DNA from: Owenia fusiformis
Lineage: Eukaryota > Annelida > Polychaeta > Sabellida > Oweniidae
Assembly: GCA_903813345.2 (NCBI GenBank)
Contig: CAIIXF020000001.1
Span: forward strand, 124,001-188,000
Direction of reading: 5' to 3'
Length of the DNA stretch: 64,000 nt
Every line of letters begins with the position of its first letter. The first letter of the stretch is position 1. This document shows, in pieces, positions 30,701 to 38,544 of this stretch. The notes under the pieces are model-generated. The model did not search any database. It saw only the letters and a program-made list of their open reading frames with translations, and had not been told where the DNA came from. A program made the translations under genes and the position numbers.

Positions 30701-32394
30701 GACCGACCATATCATGTAAAAGACCGAACTTATTTGTAGCCTTGAAATATTAATAATTTGATTTTGAATGTCAATCGTTGGACTAGGAAACGTTTTTTAC
30801 CGATTTTGTACCTTGCAACGAATGGCAAGCAAACAAATTGGGCATGACTGTCTCCTCTCGATTAACTGTCCTGCCTTAGGTCCTAACCTATCATTAACCA
30901 ACCTATCGTTTCTATGGGAATCTATCCTAATTTTTTACTGAAATTTAACAATTTCGAAACAAAAATGATTTGTTATCGTCATAGCCTACTGAATACTGAA
31001 CACGATATAATGTTACATGCGTTCTCTTATCGGGATTAAAAGTGACTTACCATTTCAGAACACCATTAGAAAGCTTTTTTTGTCATATCAAATGTAGTTT
31101 TTACCAGTTGACGTTTAACAACTGAGAAATCAAACATAACGTTACGACATCAACATCGACGATGTTTGTGTGTTTTTGTTATTGCGTTTCATATGAATGA
31201 ACTTAATGCAATGTAACGTGCAGTTTTTCCAAAGTGAAACATCAACATCGACGATGTTTGTGTGTTTTTGTTATTGCGTTTCATATGAATGAACTTAATG
31301 CAATGTTACGTGCGTTTTTTCCAAAGTGACTAACCAGGATGAAATTGGTCTTCTAACAACTGAAACATCACTTAAAAATATGACATTACACACCACGACG
31401 ATGTAACGTTTTCATCGTGATTTGAAATGATTAATTATACGTTTTTAAATCACGACCTAGTAAAGGTACTATAGTCCACTGGTGATCCACTCGATTACGC
31501 TGGTTACAAAAACGGTTCGTTTTGGTAACAAAATGTCGGAACATCCGGAAGGTACGATTTTTCTCGTTTCCTTATTTTACACGTTGCAGGCAGAATTCCC
31601 ACGACATTTTTTAACACAAACGTGTATCAGTATCATATGTTTAAGAAAGTGTACATATTTGCGAGCAAATAGTTCAGAAGACAACAGAATCGTCGATTTA
31701 CTTCCTCACTTAAGTTACATAAACGGTTTGGGTTAAAAGTGCAGATCTTAACTATTTTTCGAAAACCGTTTATGTAACTTAAGTGAGGAAGTAAATCAAC
31801 GATTCTGTTGTCCTCTGAGCTATTTTTTCGCAAACATGTACATTTTCTAAAACATATGATACTGATGCACGTTGTGAGAAAAAACATCGTGGGGATTCTG
31901 CCTACAACGCGTGAAATAAGGAAAAAAGAAAAATCGTGCCTTCGACGCTCCGACATTTTGTTACCAAAACGGTTCGTTTTGGTAACCAGCGTAATCGAGT
32001 GGATCACCAGTGATAGTCATTGGATTCCCAGTTTTAGTTTTACTTCTAATTTTGCATTTTTTCAGCTTTATGTAAAAGACCGTCAGCCGACCACCGACCA
32101 CATGTACCCAACTGTGGAGAGTGACTGGTCGGTGGTCGGCGGTCGGTCTTTTCCGTAAACCCTTATTGTTATATATACAGGCAGAGGTATTTACACCACG
32201 ATTTACGTTCATAGTCGCTTATAGGGTTTACTTTACAAGATGAGTGTAGCTCTTACATTACAATGTTAGGCTGAGATAATGTATTTACCTGAACAATATA
32301 ATGATTTGTCACGTGCAGCCTCCCCTAATTCGACACAGAGCAGTAAAAATGCCAGCAGCAAATACAGAGGGTGTACTAGCCAATTGATCTCCAT
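6618..32394 (-). CDS. CNPY2: Canopy-family ER saposin-like protein (CNPY2-type), four exons, 3' end off window
   Basis: Spliced gene joining exons 32394-32289, 26790-26675, 24826-24629 and 6714-6618 on the minus strand; the joins keep the reading frame. The first 172 codons are visible against about 180 in vertebrate CNPY2, so only a short C-terminal exon (last cysteine and ER-retention tail) is missing beyond base 1. Order: signal peptide (residues 1 to about 26), then a saposin-B-like domain with the Canopy cysteine pattern LYCSACRA, TICSKM, FACES and KIC. The motifs KVDPKKTIQVGSFR and LARSETHITE are family hallmarks. Canopy proteins act in the ER lumen, or after secretion, as chaperone-like regulators of growth-factor or lipoprotein receptors. 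Introns of about 5.5, 1.8 and 17.9 kb are packed with mobile elements. CNPY1 is the alternative ortholog. The joined frame is solid; exact orthology is not. Confidence 0.9.
6721..8550. other. Canopy intron sequence with a 150-bp direct repeat
   Basis: No gene seen. About 7755-7920 and 8040-8205 are diverged direct copies (shared tttgaattttggaaaatc and gaattttctaatattgtag), offset about 290 bp. This is probably an old dispersed or tandem repeat. The short open frames here lack any recognisable domain. Confidence 0.6.
8551..10060 (+). pseudogene. LINE A: APE endonuclease and linker of a non-LTR retrotransposon
   Basis: Open frames 8551-8847 and 8861-10060 are one endonuclease domain broken by a frameshift near 8845. 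AP-endonuclease motifs in order: ILQWNAHGL (metal and substrate Asn), INICETW (catalytic Glu), GGICVFVRK, LLSGDSNCR (Asp/Asn pair), QVDLTLAP and EESDHYPTL (catalytic SDH). The linker that follows has EWWDNELQELKAKKYRQL, the basic connector usual between endonuclease and reverse transcriptase. The frame ends at 10060, where the fingers region of the reverse transcriptase is missing, so this copy is dead. Its RT (see 10063) differs from the CR1-like LINEs elsewhere in the window. Confidence 0.85.
10063..11735 (+). pseudogene. LINE A: reverse transcriptase lacking its first domains
   Basis: The open frame picks up at RGISLLETLAKMFN and carries palm motif A (MFIDFSKAFDNIPH), motif B (GIFQGDSLSPMWF), motif C (YVDD, in LCYVDDLNCIG), motif D (WGMKVNLSKTNVM), the thumb and a C-terminal Cys/His cluster (CKYC...EYHVMCKCPRY). 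The N-terminal fingers (roughly 100 residues) are deleted at 10060. SMYSKLQCCVK followed by ITNFFPCTKG resembles I-superfamily LINEs more than CR1, but no RNase H domain is seen. The frame continues without a stop into LINE B. Confidence 0.82.
11740..12522 (+). CDS. LINE B: 2A-like motif plus APE endonuclease (CR1-like), fused to LINE A
   Basis: The last third of the 807-codon open frame 10099-12522. It begins LLIRAGDIHTNPGP, a 2A-like motif (GDIxxNPGP; the canonical Glu is His), followed about 13 residues later by the endonuclease: LFSNINSIGSDNGARFD, VAGICEAGY, NKGRGILIYIHE, VLITADTNAKNS, CIDHVFTN and GGSDHCTI. The frame hits TGA at 12520-12522, but LINE B sequence goes on in the same frame (TVWKYDQVNLQ), so the stop is a mutation. 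The homologous minus-strand LINE B' (39072-42975) has the same order. The native N-terminus of LINE B is absent. Confidence 0.82.
   Translation, partial: LIRAGDIHTNPGPLSRNVVHFDHLNVLFSNINSIGSDNGARFDILTQRIELDQIKVAGICEAGYHDQDFMNYKISNFHMPVYSNKGRGILIYIHESLRFSDRSDIEVDGLDIAFVEIVVNHKKILNGVGHRSPSQSADETRIFFNKLRQALNKIENQSFDSVLITADTNAKNSIWYAEGTSIDNLAGDLLFNVTQDFNYLQLIDQPTRIKDNSKTCIDHVFTNTPLAVSAAVVDSPIGGSDHCTIIVKLNVKIPKEPAIK
12523..13110 (+). pseudogene. LINE B: linker between endonuclease and RT, broken
   Basis: Recognisable coding remnants in shifting frames: WKYDQVNLQAINNAVREQDW, ANSQPWFTDKIKHEINKKKK, then, after a frameshift near 12765, SKNSKQYWSITKKLLG and FLEHFSSKYHSDNSFLDTTL. These are the PWF and YW blocks that precede the reverse transcriptase in CR1-like LINEs. 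Confidence 0.7.
13111..14236 (+). pseudogene. LINE B: reverse transcriptase (CR1-like)
   Basis: Two overlapping frames (13111-13767 and 13598-14236) with a frameshift near 13650. Motifs: DPNKACGPDEITIKML, GNYRPITLLNILSKVFERVV, FQSGFLEGHNTEFQLL, motif A IYLDISSAFDRVPHKLM, motif B [20 protein letters not shown], motif C YADD (FIYADDTSLYY), WKLDFKPEKTEEVIF, and NLHKHLGYTLD in the thumb. The motif set is that of the CR1/L2/Jockey group. It matches LINE B' closely, but too many breaks separate it from activity. Confidence 0.88.
14275..15185 (+). pseudogene. LINE B: RT C-terminus and 3' end
   Basis: Frames 14275-14463 (SGCLHGSDTGKVMGVLNWCT) and 14677-14958 (the CSCGKPETLKHLFFKCPLC cluster, NFLLYGDETLSLAEL) carry the CR1-type C-terminal region; the CxCGxxETxxHxFFxCP zinc-binding pattern recurs in LINE B'. 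The 3' part ends near 15185 with ttcaataaagtttatt, a polyadenylation-like end without a long A-tail. Confidence 0.75.
15186..16400. other. Canopy intron sequence without recognised genes
   Basis: Between LINE B and the first diverged repeat. A GGTTCGAAGCC string near 15286 resembles a pol III B box, but no A box or tRNA fold accompanies it. No coding signal seen. Confidence 0.5.
16405..16920. repeat. 500-bp element with 75-bp diverged inverted ends
   Basis: The left arm (about 16409-16482, aagaaaccaaaaatgg...gtcaaaatctctgaa) is the reverse complement of the right arm (about 16840-16915, ttcagagattttgac...ttttggtttctc). A third partial copy of the motif (gaaagacacaaagtatccg) lies at 16645. 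MITE-like; no terminal duplication could be fixed. Confidence 0.6.
16900..19740. repeat. Diverged segmental repeats (16.9-18.0 kb and 19.0-19.7 kb)
   Basis: The same string of blocks recurs in order: gatgaagagaaatcttga (16918 and 19003), gcgggtgatagccgatagg versus gcaggtgatagctgatagg (17020 and 19130), acagtatttgcatgtg (17541 and 19396), ttgattggccaagg versus ttgattagccaagg, and acagtaaaacctgtct (17720 and 19664, with a further copy near 17930). This indicates an old duplication or two insertions of the same long repeat. No coding potential. Confidence 0.6.
19990..20190 (+). mobile_element. Short LINE-like 3' tail
   Basis: The segment ends gggccagaggccttatatg, then aaataaaatcttattattattatt, a 3' end with an (ATT)n tail as in several 5'-truncated LINEs. 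No coding remnant remains, so the family is not assigned. Confidence 0.45.
21535..22232. mobile_element. TA-flanked TIR element, 0.7 kb
   Basis: The left end TAGAGAGGTTAAGCAA (21535) and the right end TTGCTTAACCTCTCTA (to 22232) are inverted copies, with TA at each edge as a possible target duplication. The same terminus with a longer match bounds 28782-30481. No transposase is present: a non-autonomous, possibly Tc1/mariner-type element by its TA flanks. Confidence 0.75.
22741..24001. repeat. GGTC-rich tandem array with terminal hairpin
   Basis: About nine copies of a unit of roughly 110-150 bp (aaggtcattgaaggtcaaat, gtcagatttgaatttctgag, aacatgtagatgattttgaa, gacctttttgacc), between 22741 and about 23850. 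The right side carries agacgccagacgccagacg (23900) and ends in a perfect hairpin at 23977-24001: ATGTCACCAC, loop TTTTG, GTGGTGACAT. The inverted relative at 29087-29460 has the same order, which marks this as a mobile family rather than a local satellite. Confidence 0.85.
24629..24826 (-). CDS. CNPY2: Canopy coding exon 3
   Basis: 198 bp (66 codons), phase 0 at both ends. The acceptor is cttatttcag|GTCCC and the donor TTTGCT|GTAAGTGAAG. It encodes VPLARSETHITETIETICSK, a Y-A-Q-T-V-D linker, FVRMNSRDGGGIELSNINLS, then GDIQKGLKFA. The ARSE(T/A)H block, the central ICxxM cysteine and the conserved LKFA|CES join to exon 4 make this the most diagnostic exon of the gene. Confidence 0.95.
24844..25296. 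repeat. 170-bp tandem duplication flanked by direct repeats
   Basis: About 2.5 copies of a unit containing acatttaccca, aactgatcagttcta, aacggtttggctg and acaagcctcgac. The block is flanked by near-identical direct repeats (gacacagagtgaacagaatc at 24844 and gagacagagtgaacaggatc at 25248). It starts 18 bp upstream of Canopy exon 3, inside the intron. Confidence 0.7.
25297..26038. other. Canopy intron 2 sequence, no gene recognised
   Basis: Several short open frames on both strands overlap between 25467 and 25850, with no shared motif or splice context. A plus-strand frame entering the 49-bp repeat (from about 25966, MRRQFILALARKRGVD) is not recognised. Treated as non-coding. Confidence 0.45.
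26039..26330. repeat. 49-bp minisatellite, six copies
   Basis: Unit aatgaatgaagcaacattgc, actgctccaatgcttcactt, gaatacctc, repeated about six times with one or two substitutions per copy. 49 is not a multiple of three, so it does not extend a coding frame. It lies in Canopy intron 2. Confidence 0.93.
26675..26790 (-). CDS. CNPY2: Canopy coding exon 2
   Basis: 116 bp on the minus strand. The acceptor is aaatgttccag|CATGTCG and the donor TATCAG|GTTAGCG. With the carried-over base it reads ACRAVIDEMNYAISKVDPKK, then TIQVGSFRVDPSGNQDLYQ. The CxxC formed across the splice (C-S-A-C) and the VDPKKTIQ/GSFR motifs are typical of Canopy proteins. It ends in phase 0. Confidence 0.92.
27260..27490. mobile_element. 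MITE-like element, GGGGTCAAAATATTGATG family (copy 1)
   Basis: Left end ggggtggggtcaaaatattg atgttcatattgagac; right part gtatgttcgtctccatatga near 27465-27487. The interior has aagtgacctagactttcacc and G-rich runs. The same ends and interior, in a longer form, occur at 35803-36296. The inverted ends support a non-autonomous DNA element in Canopy intron 1. Confidence 0.65.
28020..28190. repeat. Fragment of the GGTC-rich repeat family
   Basis: Contains tttttgaccttttg, aaaaattgaagcgagtt, aaaggtcactgaaggtcaa and cagatttgaactcctgagaa, all shared with the array at 22741-23850. One unit only, without the terminal hairpin. Confidence 0.6.
28390..28495 (+). mobile_element. Possible LINE 3' tail
   Basis: The stretch gggccaataatgccttggcg, taggccctgtactactg, then gaaataaagaaaac followed by A-rich sequence resembles a short 3' LINE remnant. 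No coding part is seen. Weak call. Confidence 0.35.
28938..29007 (+). other. tRNA-like sequence (tRNA pseudogene or SINE head)
   Basis: Reads ggctctatggtgtaatgatt agcactt..., with an A-box-like TGGTGTAATGATTAGC and a B-box-like GGGCTCAAATCC at tRNA spacing, about 70 nt long and closed by GGCT/AGCC. It resembles tRNA-Gln or tRNA-Glu, but the anticodon stem and part of the T stem do not pair, so a functional tRNA is unlikely. It is followed by T-rich sequence. Confidence 0.55.
29087..29460. repeat. Hairpin-ended GGTC repeat, inverted copy
   Basis: Begins with the hairpin tgtcaccacc-aaaaa-gtggtgac, then ggtctccatttttttgacgg and cggcggttggtg. It continues as the reverse complement of the 22741-24001 family (caacttccaataacttaaca, actgacttcaattttttt, gaccttcaatg). 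Only one to two units of the array are present. Confidence 0.75.
29541..30068 (-). pseudogene. 5'-truncated LINE: C-terminus of RT and 3' tail
   Basis: On the minus strand an open frame from about 30068 to the TGA at 29816-29814 reads YLTNNNSPPYIQN, HNYATRAVVENSLYVPKPKL, EIFKKSISYSGSHLWNKLDK and NSFKKAYKQVYQIRK. HNYxTR, PKPKLExFKKSxSYSGxxxWN and the closing SFKK block are the usual end of L2/Rex1/CR1-group reverse transcriptases. The 3' UTR runs to an (AAATC)n tail at 29541-29563. The frame lacks a usable start, so simple ORF calling misses it. Confidence 0.78.
30607..32163. mobile_element. 1.55-kb fold-back DNA element with nested palindrome
   Basis: Outer inverted ends: aGGGTTTACTGAAAAGACCG at 30608, with the C/G-rich block accgaccaccgaccggtcgg, against ggtcggtcttttccgtaaac then cct at 32143-32163. 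Inside is a second palindrome of about 260 bp per arm (31474-31735 and about 31760-32014; ggtgatccactcgattacg versus cgtaatcgagtggatcacc). A 92-bp direct duplication lies at 31148-31331. No transposase. It sits in Canopy intron 1, ending 126 bp from exon 1. Confidence 0.82.
31148..31331. repeat. 92-bp direct duplication
   Basis: Two adjacent copies of catcaacatcgacgatgttt gtgtgtttttgttattgcg..., starting at 31148 and 31240, nearly identical. Part of the fold-back element. Confidence 0.85.
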
Positions 32395-32401
32395 TCTTTA
32401 C
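32289..32401 (-). CDS. CNPY2: Canopy coding exon 1 (signal peptide)
   Basis: The ATG is at 32394-32392 on the minus strand. The exon encodes MEINWLVHP, a leucine-rich hydrophobic core (YLLLAFLLLCVEL), then GEAARDKSLYCS: a classical signal peptide with likely cleavage near GEA|AR. The donor after 32289 reads TTCAG|GTAAATAC and leaves one base of a split codon (phase 1), which matches exon 2. Just upstream, tgcttttcag|gtaaag at 32401 looks like a 3' splice site, so a separate 5' UTR exon probably lies further right. No other in-frame start gives a signal peptide. Confidence 0.85.
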
Positions 32402-34330
32402 CTGAAAAGCAGAGAAGTCACATTATATTTTTGGTAAACATTTGACCATTTAATTATTGCATCAAATCTAGAATCTCTGTAATCTGATGTGATTCAAAAT
32501 ACAATATCGTATTTCAGCTCCCTCAAATATTTCATGGCAACAATAAATATTCATCTTTTAATGATTTGAAGAGGAGACACCATTGGTCCAAAACTCACAC
32601 TTCTGAAACCAATCATCCTAATCCAGTCTATATGAAGAGACTGCGCCAATTTTGATTTGGTAGTGATAAAGATCACAGTGAGCACTATCAATCTTCATTA
32701 TTCAGTAAGTGTTATAAGACTGAAAGCGCAGTTACTCTTTTGACTTCCGGTTTGGACTCCAGTTTTTGTTTGGTCATAATCACTGAGTTGGAGTCTCAAT
32801 ACTCTAAGCATTATTCTGATACTTGAAACATGGTCAGAATTCCTTGCAAATCGTAGATATTGAGCTTGAAGCACAAATTTCTAACTTTTTTGGGCCAAAA
32901 CTCTGCTCATGGACATGGCCTCATATCTATTTAGAGATCGCCAAGAAATGTTAAAACTCTTTTTTTCTGACAAGATACAAAAATAAAAAAGTTGAATAAA
33001 CATACACAGGCAAATTACATCGGGCCCCATGCAAGCTCGTACATGTCTCGAGAATTACGAGTCATTCCGGGCAAAAAGGAGCACATTCCTCTTACGGGCT
33101 TGTATGGAGCTCGTTTTCGAGACCCATATGAGCTCGTATGATGCTCAGAATTGTTCTTTTCGAGGCCTGTACGAGCATGTACGAGGCTCGTAATTTCGAG
33201 GCCCATACAACGTCTGTTATTGGACTCTTTAACAGCACAAAAAATTTATTTATAGTATGTCATGCTACATCATTCGCGTATCTATCTATACATGTTTTGT
33301 CATTTGAAACATTTGTCATACATTCGATGACAATTATATTTATCTACATCACATTTCAACTAATACCAGCATAGCACGCAAATGTTTTTATATGCAATTA
33401 CTTCACTAGTGGAGAAATATGGTGTTTCCCATTGCCAACCCTGTTTATTTTGTTTCCTAGCTTTTAAACTGTTTACCATGATGTTGATACAGACATGCAA
33501 ATATTTTAAAATTATCAAAGACATATTAATCCATAATTAGATATAATTGAAATGTAATTTCTCAAGTATGCTGTATTTTATTTCATCGATCAAAAAGTGT
33601 TCATCAAAATAAACGAGCAATTACGAGCCCCAAACACTGGCAAGTACAGTGCTTGAAAATTTCAAGCCATTACAGCATCGCACAGGCAAGTACAAGGCTC
33701 GAAAATTCTGAGCTATTACAGGCCTCGTAACAGGCAATACATGGTTGTTCAGATAGATTTACAGTACTTGCATATTCCTTCATAGTTCATTCAGTGTATG
33801 TTATTGTTCAAGCACAATTACTGTGTGAGGAAAGGAAGTAAATCATAATCAAGGATTAAGGCCAAGAGTAATAACAATTTGTTTACTAGACATATAATAC
33901 TTTAGCATAGAGGTGATACTGTTTAGTGATAATTTTGCTTTCGACTTATGTTAAAAATTCCCTTAAACTTGAATATGCATCAGTTTTAGTGGTTCACCGT
34001 TCACATTACCTTATTGTATCTGATAGTTGTACAAATTAAAATATGTCCAGTAAAAGAAAATATCATCTGCCCAACACAAGAAAAGATATTTCACTTTTTG
34101 TGGTTTTACAACATGGGGTCTATGGGGAATCTCCCCGACCTAAAAGTCACATTTTCAAAGAAAATTAAATTTTCAAAGTTGATAAATTCTTTTCAAAACC
34201 ACATTTCTAAATGTAATTTTACATGTAGATTCCAAATATGACATCAGTTTGAATGAATTGTGAATTTTTAATAACGTAAATTAAGATTATTTCTACTCGC
34301 ATCTGGGATATTGAACTAAGAGTGGCATAA
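32402..34330. other. Upstream region of Canopy, no gene recognised
   Basis: A Canopy promoter and 5' UTR exon should lie here or further right, but no TATA box or CpG-rich block stands out. Two clusters of short C/G-bounded repeats occur: 33015-33212 (gagctcgtacatgtctcgag, acgaggctcgtaatttcgag) and 33615-33745 (caagtacaaggctcgaaaa, acaggcctcgtaacagg). They look like inverted or direct fragments of one repeat family. Confidence 0.5.
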
Positions 34331-34333
34331 TAA

Positions 34334-34482
34334 GATTATATAATGGTTCATTCTGTATATCGTGCATTTTATACTCTCGTGAGAATATAATACATTCACT
34401 CGTTCGCTACGCTCACTTGTGAATTTATCATATACTCACTCGAGTATAAGCACGATATACAGAAAGAACCATTATATAACCT
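34334..34482. mobile_element. 150-bp palindromic MITE
   Basis: The left arm ttatataatggttcattctg tatatcgtgc pairs with the right arm gcacgatatacagaaagaac cattatataa, with actcgttcgctacgctcact in the middle. Another copy starts at about 63959 and leaves the window, inside a hAT-like MITE. High arm identity suggests a recent insertion. Confidence 0.85.
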
Positions 34483-34639
34483 CATATTATCACATATCAT
34501 ATATAATTCATATATCAGATAAAGGTACAAAGTTGTACATCTACTGTCCATATAGCATATAGTATAAATGGAAATCACTAATCTGAGGTTATTAAACTCA
34601 GTTGTCATATTCATAAAATACTAGTAATTATCTGTTAAA

Positions 34640-35665
34640 ATGGACGAGGGAGGAGAAAAAGATGATCAGTTTGAGATGTCAATGCAAGACAATAACCAAG
34701 ATCATATACCATTCGAAAGGAAACCAGATGTGCGAGAAAGACAACCTGACGTGAGAGAAAGACAACCTGATGTTAGAGAAAGACAGCCAGATGCCAGAGG
34801 GATGCAGAAACATGGAAACATAATATATATCCAAGATAAAACAAATGTACCAAAATTTGGTGGAAAACCAAAGCAAACCTGAGAGCTTGAAAGGATCTGT
34901 TACCCCATGTACCTAAAGGTGCCCCCAAAGGTTTCATTGAATATAACATGGAAATAGTTACTTTTATAAATTATGAACACATCCAAAACAAAATTAGGTC
35001 ATAGGGATTAAAACTAAGGTCATTCAGTGCATTTAAGTTTGACTATGCAAATCATCCTAAATATCATGTTAAGGGTATGTTAGTTTTCACTTCACTTGAC
35101 TATTTTAAGTATGTTGACCATTCAATCAATGGATATATCAAAATATCATTAAGGTAGGACACAAAGGGCAACATATTGAAAACACAAATCATAAAACAAC
35201 CCCTAAAATGTAATATATCTATGAATCTTAATCTTGAATCTCAGCAAAAGTATCACTTCAGTTGGTATGCAGTAGGTTTAACCTAGGATATTCAATTTAG
35301 AGGACATATTACACATCATTATCAAAGGTGGGACACAAAGCTTAATAGTGTGGTATGGTGATGACACCTCTACAGTACAGTCTAAGCAATTTAAAGTGGA
35401 AGTTGCTACAGTGAAACCTCAAGAACAAGATCAAATGTCAGAGTTGTTGAAGTCTCAAAAGGAGATGCTGTCATTATTACAATCCCAACAAAAAAACTGA
35501 AGAGCCATGTAGATTAAATGAAGAGTCAACAGGATCAAATACAAAAATGGAAGAAAAGTTGAGACAAGTGGAGGTGATAAAAGGTAGAAAATGCTGTAAT
35601 TGTGGGAAATTTGGATACATCTCAAGATATTGTTACAGCAAGAAGAGGCATGATAAAGCTAAGTG
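34640..35665 (+). pseudogene. Degenerate retroelement gag-like gene
   Basis: Starts at ATG 34640 (MDEGGEKDDQFEMSMQDNNQ), with four tandem heptads of the type (K/R)xPDVRE and the block NVPKFGGKPKQT before a stop at 34880. Stops and frameshifts follow. Near 35400-35500, QEQDQMSELLKSQKEMLSLL is a helical, coiled-coil-like stretch. At 35601-35650 a CCHC-like knuckle reads CCNCGKFGYISRYC, with the His replaced by Tyr. This order (capsid-like, coiled coil, knuckle) is that of LTR-element or gag-derived genes. The family is not identified. Confidence 0.55.
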
Positions 35666-35802
35666 AGAAAAGCCAAGTAAATGCAACAAACTCAGTAACC
35701 TGTGATCCTGAAAATTTAATAGGTAGCTGCCCCCAAGTTATGCCCCAACTTGAAAAAATACATACCAGTATAGTATAGTATAGTATTTATTTCATATATT
35801 TA

Positions 35803-36296
35803 AGGCCTTAGGGGCGGGGTCAAAATATCAATGTTCATATGGAGACAAAAGTAATTTCGTTTGGACAACAACCCCCCCACCCCCCCTCTAGACGAAAGCT
35901 TAGGTCACTTCATAAAACATTGATTAATAATCGTATCCTATTTGCCGGGTTATTATTACGGTGAATTAACTCACGTTCGCAATTTAACTGCATTGAACTC
36001 TTCAAAAGGAGGAGGGAAAAGTACGGAATTTATTTGAAAAATGATCGAATTATCGTCTTTATCTACCAATATTTTGGACCTATCACACAAAAAAGCTCAC
36101 GAACTATTGAAAACAAGCCTTTTTATCAGAACATAGCGCCAGAAAAAGTGGGTAAGTCCAATTATTTTTTGTATATCAGATCCGAATTATCGATGTTTTT
36201 TGGTCAACGAAAGTGCCCAAAAACCCCCTCCCCCCCTCGCGAAAGTACTTTCGTCTCCATATGAACATCGATATTTTGACCCCGCCCCTTAGGGCC
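35803..36296. mobile_element. 0.5-kb MITE, GGGGCGGGGTCAAAATATC family (copy 2)
   Basis: Inverted ends: ggccttaggggcggggtcaa then aatatcaatgttcatatgga (35803) and tccatatgaacatcgatatt then ttgaccccgccccttagggc (to 36296). The arms continue through C-rich runs (acccccccaccccccct; ccccctccccccct). The open frame 36034-36264 is an internal accident. Related to 27260-27490. Confidence 0.85.
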
Positions 36297-36875
36297 ATAT
36301 ACATTTTACTTAGTATACAATATACACATTGCTCTATGGTTGCGACAGGATGAGCAAAGCAAAAAACATAGAATTGGTAAAACTATTCCCATCTCACCTC
36401 GAAACCATTAGTAATCAAAGATAGAATAATATATGTCCTATTGAACAGCCCCTTTTTAGTCACACACATACACAGGAAGTGTTTTATATTGTATCTTTGA
36501 TCTATTTGTATTATTTATATCATATCATACATGGCTAGTAATGCCAGTATGGCACAGCCATTGAAATAAATTTATAAAAAAAAACAACAAACCAACAAAT
36601 GATAAATATTTTTAATAAAAAGAAAAATCTGGATAACCTGTGCGCAATTTGCATTACAGATAGATTAAACACAAACAAATGCGATAAATCAATTGAGTCA
36701 CCGCTGAATATTGAAACAGAATCATCAAAAACTGTGATCTAAACAAAGTGCAGACAGGAAGACATAGTCATAATTGACAAAATAGCCCAACCTTGTGAGT
36801 TCAAAAATAGTCAAAATATTAAAAGGGAAGTCAGTAAGTATCAGTCTCAGATTGACATTTAATATTTCTATAGTC
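36297..36875. other. Sequence upstream of the LINE C coding remnants
   Basis: Contains the string ggctagtaatgccagtatgg, then cacagccattgaaataaatt and an A-run near 36585, a LINE-type 3' end that may belong to another truncated copy. 36600-36870 may be a decayed 5' part of LINE C ORF1. No clear frame. Confidence 0.4.
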
Positions 36876-36879
36876 TAAA

Positions 36880-37413
36880 CAGAGGGGGGTTGCTACACAT
36901 TGTAGGAACTCTGAGGACGCAGACCTACTCAAGAACAACCTCAACAATAAGGCCTTTGGCGGTGAAGCACACGTCCATGACATGACTCCCCTACCGAGAG
37001 CTACGTTATCTACAGATGCAGTTAAAAAGGTCATAGAGGAGAACACTAAGGCAGAAGTGGATTTTTAACAGCTACACTACAAGGATACAGGTAAACCTTT
37101 GCCTATAGTAAAGATAACTTGTAAAAGTCACTCTGACCTAAATAGCTTATAGCTCAAATGCAAAATTTCTGTGCCTGGAATCAATTGGCAAATTCTACCC
37201 TTTAGAAAGGCAACTTGCAAGCCTGTACGCTGCTTCAACTGTCAAATTTTTGGGCACACAGCAAATTTATGCACAGCAAAAAGCAGATGCTCAAAATGTT
37301 CTGAGCCACATGAAGAAAGGCTCATTTGTGCAAACAAACCTAACTTAGTATTAATTGTGGGGAAGCACATGAACCAGGTAGTTCACTCTGTAGAACTTAT
37401 AGAGACATTTTGA
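36880..37413 (+). pseudogene. LINE C ORF1: zinc-knuckle nucleic-acid-binding protein
   Basis: Broken frame with RRM-like remnants (THCRNSEDADLLKNNLNNKA, STDAVKKVIEENTKAEVDF). It then carries a clear knuckle pair in 37171-37413: CFNCQIFGHTANLC (CX2CX4HX4C) and CSKCSEPHEERLIC. This is the ORF1 layout of Jockey/I-type LINEs: a gag-like chaperone that coats the element RNA. Stops at about 37067 and 37150 inactivate it. Confidence 0.7.
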
Positions 37414-37446
37414 CAAAGTTAGAAAGCAGACATTAAGCAGTGAAAT

Positions 37447-38540
37447 ATGCTGGGCTACATAAATGCGCACAAAATAACACTATTTGTGACATTGATTGCA
37501 ATCATGAAAATTCTACAAGCAAACATAAGATCTGCAAATGCATCAATTAATTTTCTGGAGAATCTTGTATCAAAAGACATAAAACTCTTCTGCTTAAGTG
37601 AAATTTGGGACCCTGATGTTGAAAACTTCAAAATTTTAAAATCATGGAAATGGATAAAACATATAAGGAAAGACAGGGTTGGAGGAGGGGCAGCTATTGT
37701 GGCTGCGGGTGATGTGAAAATGATGTATGAAAGGAATGATCTCAAAAGAGACAATGTAGAGGCAGTGTGGGCCAATGTATATCTGCATGACTTTTTCTGT
37801 GTTGTAGGCTCAGTCTACATTCCACCTAACAACAATGAGGCAATGTGTGAGTTTTTAAGATGCGCTGAAATTGTTATGAGAAATAAGGCACCAGTTATTC
37901 TAGTGGGAGATTTCAATGCAAAGTACCAAATGTGAAACAGCAAAAATTCAGATAATCTTGGAATATTACTCATCAATTTCATAAATAGTAATGACATCCA
38001 TATTGTCAATAACAACACACCTACTAGAGGGGAGGCAATTTTGGACCTAACACTGTGCTCAACTAGCATCAAAAACAAAATAGCAAATTGGGCTGTCAGA
38101 CCAGAATTTTTCTGAAATCTGATCACAATGCAATCGTTTTTGAACTGGGCAAAGGACGTGGCCAAAGAGAGATGGAATTTCAAGTCTGCTGATTGAGATG
38201 GTTTCAGACTAAAACATAACTCGCTGTTTGCTGACTTTGTTTCAGATCCTGAAGATATTGAAGCCAGCTACTCTAAGCTTTGTGAGCTGATACTGTCTGC
38301 TGCTGAGCAAACCATTCAGAAGAAGAAAAGTTGTGGCAAAAGTAAAGGCTGGTGGTCGCCTGAATTGTCAATACTGGTAAAAAAAGGTAAGAAGAGCAAA
38401 GAGAGTATTCCAAAAAAGGTGCATTCCACAAAATGAGCAAATGTATAGAAATTCAGTTAAAACATTTCAAGAAGAAGCTCAACTTCGAAAAAACACGTAT
38501 TGGAATGATCTCTTTGGTCAGCTTGACCTTAAAATTCCAA
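37447..38540 (+). pseudogene. LINE C ORF2: APE endonuclease
   Basis: The frame 37447-37935 has MKILQANIRSANASINFLEN, LFCLSEIWDP, GGGAAIVAAGDV, GSVYIPPNNNEAMCEFL and VILVGDFNAKYQ, the first endonuclease motifs. After the stop, ILDLTLCSTSIKNKIANW and a KSKGWWSPELS-like linker remain in other frames to about 38540. SDH is not intact. An alternative start at 37504 (MKILQAN) is better placed than 37447. Confidence 0.75.
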
Positions 38541-38544
38541 CAAA